Origin: Paenibacillus campinasensis
GTDB lineage: Bacteria > Bacillota > Bacilli > Paenibacillales > Paenibacillaceae
Reading direction: 5' to 3'
Length of the DNA stretch: 64,000 nucleotides
Assembly: GCF_002272015.1 (NCBI RefSeq)
Contig: NZ_NPBY01000038.1
Coordinates: 62,001 to 126,000 of the forward strand
Position numbers and translations under genes: made by a program. The notes under the pieces are model-generated. The model saw nothing but the letters and a program-made list of their open reading frames with translations, did not search any database and was not told the origin of the DNA. This document shows, one piece after another, positions 22,774 to 30,783 of this stretch. Each line of letters starts with the position of its first letter. Positions within the stretch are counted from its first letter, which is position 1.

Positions 22774-25038
22774 TTGAATTGGATCAAAGAGAAGAGCCGG
22801 ACGTTGTTCTTTAAAATCTTCATTAGTTTTCTGTCCATCATCGTCGTTTTTGGTCTGTTTTATGCCGCTATCTTCCATCTATTTAAAACAGGCTTGCAGC
22901 AGGAAATCATTAAAACAAGCCAGCGTGATGTCACCGATACGGCAGAGCGGTTCTCCAACCAGTTCAGACGGCTGCAGGTGCTGATGCTGGATATTTCCAG
23001 CCAATCCGAGCTGATCGGGTTCAATAACGAGCTGCGTCACCAATCGGGGAATAATGTCAACTATTTAAAAGCGCTGCAAGTGATTCGGCAGATGCGAAGC
23101 GATATTTACAACCCGCTGTTTTACCTCGAGGACACGCTCATTTATTTCCATGCGCATGACGTGGTGCTCAGCAAGTCCGGCAGCGGCAGCGCTTCGTATA
23201 TGTTCAATCGCTCTTATGCCAGTCCGGAATATGGGTACAGCTTCTGGCAGGGCCTGGATCAGAACGAGACGTTTCAGCTGTTCCCGGCATCCATGTTCCA
23301 GATCAACAATCAGTTGTCGGAAAAGAATCTGCTGCCCTTTGTGTACAGACATCCCGACCGCTACTACAGCATCATTGCCCTTATGGACATTGAGCAAGCA
23401 GCCGGATCGTTCTTTGGCCAATCCGGAGACCGCATGCTTGCGATTATGGATAAGGAAGGCCAGCTGCTGTACAGCCAGGGGTTACTGGCCGACAGCATGC
23501 CGGCTTCCATTCGTGCAGGCCAGCCCGAGGTCGTCCTGCAGGATAATACCTATTATTTTGCACAGCCGCTCCCGGACGGGCTAGTCTTTGTGTCCGCCGT
23601 GCCGTATAGCCATGTGACCTCCCAGCTGAGCCGCCTGACCGGGGCGCTGACCGTGATGTTCTTCCTGTCCATCGGCATCGCTCTGACGGCTTCCTATTTG
23701 CTGAGCCGCAGGCTGCACAAGCCGGTGAAGCATATTTTATCCACGGTGCTGGACCGGAAGTCTACCGCTTCATCGCCAATCATCGGCGGCATCGCCGAAT
23801 ACGACCTGATCCAGGACCGGATTCAGGAGCTGCTTCGCGAGAAGGAGGAAATTCGGGAACAAATGAGCAAACAACAATCGGTATTAACCAGCTACTCCTA
23901 TATCAGTCAATTGAAAAGCATCAATACGGATATTAGCGAGTGGGTGGACTTTCTGTCGGAGGACGGCAGCTTCAACGTCGTGCTGTACGATATCCGGTTT
24001 CGGATGAATCCGGCCTATGAACTGCCGCTGCAATCGGAGCAGGCGGTGCGCCATATTCTGGAGCATATCCACCTGATTACGGCAGAGCATTCGCCGAAAT
24101 CCCATACCTTCCAGATTGAGAAGAATGAAATCATATCGATCTACAAGCGGGAGGAAGCTGGCAAGCTTGAGGCCATGCTGGAGGAGATCCGGGCTATGTT
24201 AGACCGGGAAAGGGAAGTGTTCCTGGTGACGATGGCGGTCAGCGCTGAAGTGAGCCGCTCGGCGGACTTTAACGGCGCCTATCGCCAAGTAAAAACGATG
24301 GCGGGTCAAGCAAGATTGCTGGATGAGACACAGCTCATCATGGGGCTGCGGACACTGCCGGAGGCGGTCCACCTGAGCTCTGCCCAGGAAAAAGGCCTGC
24401 ATGAAGCGCTCCAGTCCGGGAGCGACGTACGCTCGCGGCAAATTATCGAGCAGGCGCTCGAGGGGCTATACAAAAAGGAGGCCGGCATCGACCAATTCCG
24501 AATGTTTGCCGATGCCGCTGCTTCCAAAATATTGGGGCTGGTGGATATGTCCCGTATCGACAAGTCCTCGGTCCGGACGCTGAAGGATTGGAGCGGCCGG
24601 CTCCAAGAATGCCAGACGCTGGACGATTATGCCGGCGTCTTCCGGCAGCTGATCGAAGCGGCCTGCGCCCTCATTCGCAAGAAGAAGGATACCGGCGACG
24701 AGCCGCTGATCGCCATGTTCATGAATATCCTTCACACTCAGTATGCGGAGGATATATCGCTTGATTATTTATCCGCCAGGCTGAATCTGTCGAGCGCCTA
24801 TCTGTCCGTGTATATCAAGGAGAAGACCGGCATGAACTTCAGCGATCATCTGCTGAACATCCGCATGAACAAAGCCAAGGAGCTGCTGGCGTGCACCAAC
24901 CTTACGGTCAGTGAAATCAGCCAGCGCGTCGGCTATCTGAACATCACCTCCTTCAACCGGATGTTTAAGAAAGCGACCGGCATGACGCCAGGCGCTTACC
25001 GCAGACAGCATCTGGCGCTTACACACGCAGGCAGCTAA
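22774..25038 (+). CDS. AraC-family regulator with extracellular sensor domain
   Basis: About 754 residues. Start taken as TTG at 22774 because AAAGGAGG lies six bases upstream; an in-frame GTG at 22738 has no such site. N-terminal membrane helix (FFKIFISFLSIIVVFGLFY), a ~250-residue extracytoplasmic sensor region, a second helix (LTVMFFLSIGIALTASYLL) followed by a HAMP-like RRLHKPVKHI, a cytoplasmic region, and a C-terminal AraC DNA-binding domain with two helix-turn-helices (DYLSARLNLSSAYLSVYIKE; VSEISQRVGYLNITSFNRMF). Such one-component sensors typically sit beside and activate lplABC-type sugar operons. None adjoins it here; the nearest is 6.9 kb away beyond the repeat-bounded segment. Confidence 0.9.
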   Translation: MNWIKEKSRTLFFKIFISFLSIIVVFGLFYAAIFHLFKTGLQQEIIKTSQRDVTDTAERFSNQFRRLQVLMLDISSQSELIGFNNELRHQSGNNVNYLKALQVIRQMRSDIYNPLFYLEDTLIYFHAHDVVLSKSGSGSASYMFNRSYASPEYGYSFWQGLDQNETFQLFPASMFQINNQLSEKNLLPFVYRHPDRYYSIIALMDIEQAAGSFFGQSGDRMLAIMDKEGQLLYSQGLLADSMPASIRAGQPEVVLQDNTYYFAQPLPDGLVFVSAVPYSHVTSQLSRLTGALTVMFFLSIGIALTASYLLSRRLHKPVKHILSTVLDRKSTASSPIIGGIAEYDLIQDRIQELLREKEEIREQMSKQQSVLTSYSYISQLKSINTDISEWVDFLSEDGSFNVVLYDIRFRMNPAYELPLQSEQAVRHILEHIHLITAEHSPKSHTFQIEKNEIISIYKREEAGKLEAMLEEIRAMLDREREVFLVTMAVSAEVSRSADFNGAYRQVKTMAGQARLLDETQLIMGLRTLPEAVHLSSAQEKGLHEALQSGSDVRSRQIIEQALEGLYKKEAGIDQFRMFADAAASKILGLVDMSRIDKSSVRTLKDWSGRLQECQTLDDYAGVFRQLIEAACALIRKKKDTGDEPLIAMFMNILHTQYAEDISLDYLSARLNLSSAYLSVYIKEKTGMNFSDHLLNIRMNKAKELLACTNLTVSEISQRVGYLNITSFNRMFKKATGMTPGAYRRQHLALTHAGS

Positions 25039-25054
25039 CGCCTGACAGGATGGC

Positions 25055-25078
25055 CCTCGTCCTCGTCCTCGTCCTCGC
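25055..25078. repeat. CCTCGT short tandem repeat
   Basis: Four copies of a 6-bp unit (last one CCTCGC) just after the regulator's stop codon, outside any supported gene. Confidence 0.7.
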
Positions 25079-25135
25079 CCTGCCGCGTGTTCCCGGCATA
25101 ACGCTTCCTGAGAGCATATGAAGCTGGCCAGACCC

Positions 25136-25174
25136 AAAAAGCCGCCAAAGGCTGAAAACCAGCCCTTGGCGGCT
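25136..25174 (-). terminator. terminator of the pectate lyase gene
   Basis: Stem AGCCGCCAA/TTGGCGGCT with inner GGCTG/CAGCC; minus-strand tail TTTTTGGGTC. It may also act on the convergent regulator transcript. Confidence 0.85.
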
Positions 25175-25210
25175 CCTTCTTGTGTCCTCGTCTACCCCTG
25201 AGGCTTAGGC

Positions 25211-25885
25211 TTAATACTGCGTATTTCCGGATGCGGTGGTATTGCCTGATTTAAAGCCTTTGAACAATGTTGGCACGTTAGAATAGCGGGTATTCACAAT
25301 TCGTCCTGTGCTTGTGCTGCTGTCCGTTCTCAGGATCGCATCCTTCACTCTGGAAATGTTGCAGTTTTCCACGTTCATCACCACTTTGTAGGTGGTGCCT
25401 CCGTTCTGCCGAACCAGCTTCCCGATGTCATCGGCCCTGAAGTTGCGAATGTTGATCGTCCCCGCTGCATTGATTTGGAACACCTTGTCATACGCCTTGT
25501 AGGCTGCCCCGCCCGAGATGTTCACCGTTCCGGAGGATTTAAGTGTCAGCGCATCCTCACCAACATCCTCCCAGATGACATTTGTAATCGTACAATCCCC
25601 GTAGCAGTGCACCCCGTCAGCGGCAGGAGCGCCAATCACTACATTTTTCAGGCTTGCCCCAGCCTCCAGACGAAAGATCGGCTTCTGATTCTCCGCCTGC
25701 GATCCGTCCCCCAATGTATTCGGATTAGCCACATAGGTCTGCCCTTTTCCGTCAAACGTCTGACCGGCAGGCACACGAATCGTTTCATGAACGACCGTCG
25801 GCGCCGCCTCCGCAACCTGAGGCTCGAGACCGTACAGAGACAACGTCAGCGCTGCAGACAAAATCAAACCGAGCAACTTCTTCAT
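25211..25885 (-). CDS. secreted pectate lyase, PL3 family
   Basis: 224 residues with a signal peptide ([20 protein letters not shown] ... VAEAAP). The mature protein is a short right-handed beta-helix with the PL3-type segments [28 protein letters not shown] and [15 protein letters not shown]. It cleaves polygalacturonate by beta-elimination, usually with calcium, in the medium. About 195 mature residues matches compact PL3 enzymes. AAAGGA lies ten or so bases before ATG. No neighbouring pectin genes. Confidence 0.9.
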
Positions 25886-26302
25886 AATCCATCCATCCTT
25901 TCGTTATGGTGATGATTCGTACGGTTCTCCACCAGCCCCTTCCTAGTTAAAGCGGATATCATAGCGATGTGCACCTCGTATGAATCCGTTCTCATATTAG
26001 CAAAATAATTCCATAACAGGAATAATCATTATATCAGAATAAGAAATGGTCGCGATAAACAAACCTTCTCTGCATAAAACTGCGAAAATCATCCGTTCAA
26101 TTACAGTCGATATCCGATCTGTTCATCATCGGCTTGCGGTTGTTAAGGAAAACGTTAGGGAATGTTCACCCTGATGTAATCAGGGTTTGATATGATATGG
26201 ATATCGCTTATGAACAGGAGAGATGAAACCAACCGGCTGTGCAGGGCGTATCAATCTTTAATGTTACCTGGCAGGCAGTCTAATCACCAAGGAGGAACCC
26301 CT
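25886..26302. other. intergenic region without a gene
   Basis: Divergent promoter region between pectate lyase and the ydbS-like gene. No terminator, convincing cre site or small gene seen; an open extension of the ydbS frame back to 26192 lacks a ribosome binding site. Confidence 0.5.
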
Positions 26303-26785
26303 ATGCATCATCGACTGGAACATATGAATCGCTGTCACCCGGATTATGTCACAACTTCACGCATCGCAGGCCTGATCGGAGAAGGTGTGATCATGCTGGC
26401 AGCCGTCGCTTATTTGATTATCGCTTCCCGGATCGGCTGGACGCTGATTCCTGGATGGATTGTGCTTGGATTATCACTGCCCAGCCTCTGGTTCACCTGG
26501 TATATCCCTTCGTTCACATACAAGCATTTTGGATTCATGGTTACAGATGAACAGCTGGAACTTCGCTCAGGATGGCTCTGGCTATCGGATACGCTTGTTC
26601 CGATGACACGCATTCAGCATGTGGAGCTGGAAAGCGGCCCCCTGCTACGCAAGTACGGTCTTGCCAAAATTAAAGTTGTTACGGCTGCAACGACCCATGT
26701 CATCGAAGCGCTGAAGTTGGAGGAAGCGGAAGCGCTGAAGAAGCGGATAGGGGAACTGGCGAAAGTGGTGGAGCACGATGAATAA
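26303..26785 (+). CDS. ydbS: PH domain-containing membrane protein, YdbS-like
   Basis: 160 residues from ATG at 26303 (AAGGAGG six bases upstream). Two membrane helices (IMLAAVAYLIIASRIGW; LIPGWIVLGLSLPSLWFTW) then one bacterial PH (bPH2) domain with the conserved RIQHVELESGPL. B. subtilis YdbS/YdbT-type pairs contribute to resistance to some membrane-active agents. The stop overlaps the start of the ydbT-like gene by eight bases, so the pair is translationally coupled. Confidence 0.85.
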   Translation: MHHRLEHMNRCHPDYVTTSRIAGLIGEGVIMLAAVAYLIIASRIGWTLIPGWIVLGLSLPSLWFTWYIPSFTYKHFGFMVTDEQLELRSGWLWLSDTLVPMTRIQHVELESGPLLRKYGLAKIKVVTAATTHVIEALKLEEAEALKKRIGELAKVVEHDE

Positions 26786-28469
26786 ACCGGCTCACCTGCA
26801 CAAGCTGTACATCCTGTTCCCGCTCGTCAGCATCTTCAAATCGCTGGCCCCGGCCTGGATTCTGATTGGCATCCAGCTGCTTCGCGGACGGCCGCTTGAG
26901 CAGCTGCCATGGAACTGGATTGCCATCGGCGTGCTGGCTGTCGTTCTGCTCGCCATCGTCTTTGGCTATTTCCAGTGGAAGCGATTTACGTACCAGTTGG
27001 AGGATTCCAGAATGGTGATCCGAAGAGGCGTGCTATTCCGCGATGAACGGTCGCTGTATACCGGAAGAATCCACTCGATGAATATTGAGCAGCCGCTGCT
27101 GCAGCGCATGCTTGGCATCATGCAGGTGAGGATCGAAACGCCCGGCAAGAAGGATGACGGAAGCGTCCTCCCGGCCGTATCGGGTCATGCCGCGGAGTTG
27201 CTCCAGAAGTGGCTTCGCGAGCGAACCCAGACCGGGAGCACCGGACTGGCCGGAGCGCATTACAAGACCAAGAGTGAGGACCAGACGGAGGATGACACCG
27301 ATCCAGCCGCCGTTTCCATGCCGGCTTCATCGTCTGGCCCCGTACCACATGCAGATGCCGGCATTCCGGCGGGAAGTGCTGTACAACCGGATGTGGGCCC
27401 CGACTCGGGCCAGCAGAGTAACGCGGCGTCGGATCAGATCAGTCCGGGAGAGCTATCAGGGTCGTCCTCGCAGTCACATGACCAGGAAGTGTCCCGGCAT
27501 ACTCTGATGCAGCTCTCTAACGGAAAACTGCTGACAGCCGCCCTGACCTCCCCCAATCTGTCGCTGGCGGTGGCTTTCATCGGCGGTCTGATCTCCTTCG
27601 CTGACAATCTGCTGCCGGACTGGATGTATGACACCCTCCTGCAATCTGCCGGAGGCCTGTCCTATGGCAGCTGGATAATAGTTATCATCTTTGCCCTGAC
27701 ACTGACATGGCTGTTGTCGGGTCTACTGTACACCCTGAAATATGCGGGGTTTACCGTGGAGCAGATCGAAAGGCAAATTGCCGTCAGCTGCGGCTTGCTA
27801 GAGAAAAAAAGAGTGCTGTTCTCCCCTGAGCGCGTGCTGGCTGTTACGGTAAAGGAAGGGGTCATCCGCCGCTGGTTCGGCTATGCCGAAGTCCGATTGC
27901 ATGTGCTGACTTCAAGCGAGGACAAGACTTTCATGCTGCATCCCTTGCTTAAGAAAGATGAGATTCCTGCACTTCTGGGGAACGTCGTCCCTCAGTTCGA
28001 GGCACATCCGATCACCGCTTCTCCCCCTCGGAGAGCACTGTGGATGTACCTCGTATGGAAGCTTGTTGCTGCTTCAGCTGCCATTGCGGCCAGTCTGTCC
28101 TATTTCGGCCTTCCGGGCCTATGGAGCCTGCTGCTTCTGCCGCTTGCCGTTCTGTGGGGAATGCTCGCACATCGGGATGCCGGCATGAATCTGACGGGCA
28201 AGCAGCTGACGATCCGCAGCCGGTTTATCGCCCTGTCAACCCGCTATATGCGCCGCCCGCATATCGTGTCGCTCAAAGCATCCGCATCCCGCATGCAGCG
28301 GCGGAAGGCTCTTCTATCGATGAAGGTTAACATGTTCTCCAGTGAAGCCAGCGAAAGCCTGCGGGGAATGGACCAGCAGCACATCGAAGCGGTATGGCGC
28401 TGGTACGAACCCGGCAGCCATGCCAGAAGATCGTCCGCGGAGCTGCAAGAGAAGAGCATTACAGAATGA
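26778..28469 (+). CDS. ydbT: PH domain-containing membrane protein, YdbT-like
   Basis: 563 residues. Several membrane helices and repeated bPH2 domains (first near GRIHSMNIEQPLLQRMLGI; second near KKRVLFSPERVLAVTVKEG; third near the C-terminus). A long hydrophilic, Ser/Pro/Asp/Gln-rich insertion (about 145-240) separates the first domain from the rest and looks disordered. Partner of YdbS in a membrane complex of unknown biochemical activity. The ATG lies inside the end of the upstream gene. Confidence 0.85.
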   Translation: MNKPAHLHKLYILFPLVSIFKSLAPAWILIGIQLLRGRPLEQLPWNWIAIGVLAVVLLAIVFGYFQWKRFTYQLEDSRMVIRRGVLFRDERSLYTGRIHSMNIEQPLLQRMLGIMQVRIETPGKKDDGSVLPAVSGHAAELLQKWLRERTQTGSTGLAGAHYKTKSEDQTEDDTDPAAVSMPASSSGPVPHADAGIPAGSAVQPDVGPDSGQQSNAASDQISPGELSGSSSQSHDQEVSRHTLMQLSNGKLLTAALTSPNLSLAVAFIGGLISFADNLLPDWMYDTLLQSAGGLSYGSWIIVIIFALTLTWLLSGLLYTLKYAGFTVEQIERQIAVSCGLLEKKRVLFSPERVLAVTVKEGVIRRWFGYAEVRLHVLTSSEDKTFMLHPLLKKDEIPALLGNVVPQFEAHPITASPPRRALWMYLVWKLVAASAAIAASLSYFGLPGLWSLLLLPLAVLWGMLAHRDAGMNLTGKQLTIRSRFIALSTRYMRRPHIVSLKASASRMQRRKALLSMKVNMFSSEASESLRGMDQQHIEAVWRWYEPGSHARRSSAELQEKSITE

Positions 28470-28549
28470 CGGCATCCACCTGCCAGCCGGAATCAGGAGC
28501 ATTTTTACATGGATTGGCTATAGCATTTATCGTGTTACTTATGAATTCG

Positions 28550-29197
28550 TTAAGACGTCCGCTCTGGCTCAACTTTGGCTCGTGCCTGTGGACCGAAACC
28601 GGCAAGCTTGTAGATCCACAGTGTCACGCCAAGAAATACAGCGTAAATGCCTACGGTCAGGATAATGTTCGACGGATTGGTCATCAGATTGTCTCCCACG
28701 AGCACAAACAGCAGCATCGCCGGAATTTTCCCAAGGGACGAGGCTACACTGTAGGACAGGAACGACATTGTGCTTAACGCTGCGTACACATTAATGAAGA
28801 TCGAAGGAATGACCGGGATTAATCGGGAGAACAGAATCGCCAGGAATGCGTTGCGCTCGAACATGGCTGTCACTCTGCCCAGACGATGCTGGCCATGCAG
28901 GAGACGGCTCCCCCATTCCGCATACCCATACCTGACCCATGCAAACATCAGGATCGAGGCCATCGCGGAGCCGGCCCAGGTGACAATCCCGCCAGCCATC
29001 GGCCCTAGCGCCGCTCCGATCACCCCTCCCACCACCGGGTAGGGGATGACGGGAAACAATGCCATGACCGTAGCCATCAAGGTAACGAGCACGAGGTTAT
29101 CCGCAGACTGCAGCCACTGCAAAATGTCACTTCCATAAACATAGATCAGGCAGCCAATGGCAATATAGGCCGCTGCCATCCCTACTTTCTTCAGCAT
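28550..29197 (-). CDS. TVP38/TMEM64 (DedA-related) membrane protein
   Basis: 215 residues with about six membrane segments. The family core is visible as FPVIPYPVVGGVIGAALGPM and the loop FSRLIPVIPSIFINVYAALS. Relatives are lipid scramblase or undecaprenyl-phosphate/phospholipid transporters of the SNARE-associated superfamily; the substrate here is unknown. GGAGCG is seven bases before the ATG. Convergent with the ydbT-like gene and apparently monocistronic. Confidence 0.85.
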   Translation of the reverse strand: MLKKVGMAAAYIAIGCLIYVYGSDILQWLQSADNLVLVTLMATVMALFPVIPYPVVGGVIGAALGPMAGGIVTWAGSAMASILMFAWVRYGYAEWGSRLLHGQHRLGRVTAMFERNAFLAILFSRLIPVIPSIFINVYAALSTMSFLSYSVASSLGKIPAMLLFVLVGDNLMTNPSNIILTVGIYAVFLGVTLWIYKLAGFGPQARAKVEPERTS

Positions 29198-29324
29198 ATA
29201 TACACGCTCCGGTTATCAAGTTAACCCCATTGTAGCATGGACCAGGATGGTGGACAAAAAGTCTACGTGCCCAGGGAGTATGCTCGAGTATTTGATCCGG
29301 CAGGATGGCCCAAGCCTAAAAAGC

Positions 29325-29400
29325 AAACAAAAAAGAGCCTTAGAAGTGAACGCTCCCCTGGGCTAGGTATATCTAACCCAGGAAAACTTTCAAAGGCTCT
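29325..29400 (-). terminator. long terminator of the Gfo/Idh gene
   Basis: Outer arms AGAGCCTT/AAGGCTCT (29334-29341, 29393-29400) enclose a second hairpin CCTGGGxTAG/CTAxCCCAGG; minus-strand tail TTTTTTGTTTG. Confidence 0.85.
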
Positions 29401-29477
29401 GGCTCTTTGTAGCTCTCTGGCAATCAATCACAACGGCGACAGTTGTCAGCGGTAGGCGCCGTAGATATGCTCCTGAA

Positions 29478-30488
29478 CTAAATGGCTGTTTCCTGCGATT
29501 CCGAAGGGTATTTCAGTCCCCACGGCTCGCGAATCCGGTCAAGCAGCTTCATAATCGCAAGCGACTCGTCCAGCGGAATGATATCACTTTCAAGGCGGCC
29601 TTCAAGAAGACACTTGCCAACCTCATAGGCTTCAAAGGCGTAGCCTTTTTCCTTCCGGTCATCCTTAAAGTGAACGGGCTCTTCTCCCTGGACATGAAGC
29701 GAAGCCGAAGTGGCATTGAGGAAGGATGGGATGTGGATATAGCCTTCTGTGCCAAAAATATACGCCTCATTGGTAAGCCCAAGCCGGATCGCTCCGTTGA
29801 GCGATGCGGACTTGCCGTCTTCATAGGTGAGAATGACGGAGAACTGCTCATCCACGCCTGTCTCCCCGATATGAGCGGTGCTGTGGATCTGTTCCGGCTC
29901 GGCCCCAAAGATCATCGAAGCAAACGATACCGGGTAGATCCCGGCATCCAGCAGCGCGCCTCCGCCCAGCTCCAGATTCAGCAACCGGCCTTCGGGGTTC
30001 CAGCCGCTCCGGAAGCCGAAATCGGCTTTCACCAAGCGCGCCTCTCCAATGCGGCCGTCCTTCAGCCATTCCCGCACCTGACGGATCGGGGGCAGGAAGC
30101 GTGTCCACATCGCTTCCATCAGGAACAGCTTGTCCTTCCGGGCAGCATTGATTAACTCTTCCAGCTCCGCTCCATTGATGGTGAACGGCTTCTCGCACAG
30201 GACAGCCTTGCCTGCACGCAGGCTCAGCAGGACGTTATCCCGGTGCAGCGGATGCGGGGTCGCAATATAGACGGCATCCACATCCTGATCCTGTACCAGT
30301 TCCTCATAGCTTCCATACGCACGGGGTACGCTGAATTTTGCCGCAAATGCTCCAGCGCTATCCGATGTACGCGAACCGACGGCCAACAGCTCCGCATTGT
30401 CTGTGTAGGCCAGGTCAGCGGCAAATTGCTCCGCAATCCAGCCTGTCCCCATAATGCCCCAACGAATCTTGCCCGAATTGTTCAATAT
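29478..30488 (-). CDS. Gfo/Idh/MocA family oxidoreductase
   Basis: 336 residues from TTG at 30488, six bases after GGAGGAG; the frame is open to a GTG at 30503 that overlaps the Shine-Dalgarno sequence. Rossmann motif WGIMGTGWIAEQFA and the catalytic-region ECEKP equivalent VLCEKPFTINGAE. NAD(P)-dependent dehydrogenase of sugars, inositols or their derivatives; substrate unknown. Single-gene unit with its own strong terminator. Confidence 0.88.
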   Translation of the reverse strand: MLNNSGKIRWGIMGTGWIAEQFAADLAYTDNAELLAVGSRTSDSAGAFAAKFSVPRAYGSYEELVQDQDVDAVYIATPHPLHRDNVLLSLRAGKAVLCEKPFTINGAELEELINAARKDKLFLMEAMWTRFLPPIRQVREWLKDGRIGEARLVKADFGFRSGWNPEGRLLNLELGGGALLDAGIYPVSFASMIFGAEPEQIHSTAHIGETGVDEQFSVILTYEDGKSASLNGAIRLGLTNEAYIFGTEGYIHIPSFLNATSASLHVQGEEPVHFKDDRKEKGYAFEAYEVGKCLLEGRLESDIIPLDESLAIMKLLDRIREPWGLKYPSESQETAI

Positions 30489-30738
30489 TGTCTCCTCCTC
30501 CACGGTTCTCGTTCTGCTTGTTATTGTTTGTCTCCAAAGAGCGGATGCAGGTTCGGGGTCCCCATTGTTGTAAGCGATTCCCGAAAACGGTGTGCAAGAC
30601 CGGACGCTGCCCCGTCTATTAACGATGTCGATCCATGATGTCTTGATTCATTATATCGTATTTTCGAGATTCTAACGCATCATAATAGAACTTCTAATAA
30701 AACTTTAAGCGCACACCGGTTAATAGAAAACCCCATGG

Positions 30739-30775
30739 CAAGGCCCCCAGCACATGAACTGCGCTGGGGGCCTTG
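30739..30775 (-). terminator. probable terminator of the arabinanase gene
   Basis: 13-bp perfect stem (30739-30751 and 30763-30775). The minus-strand T-run (GGGGTTTTC) begins nine bases after the stem, so termination may be less efficient. Confidence 0.65.
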
Positions 30776-30783
30776 TCAGATGT

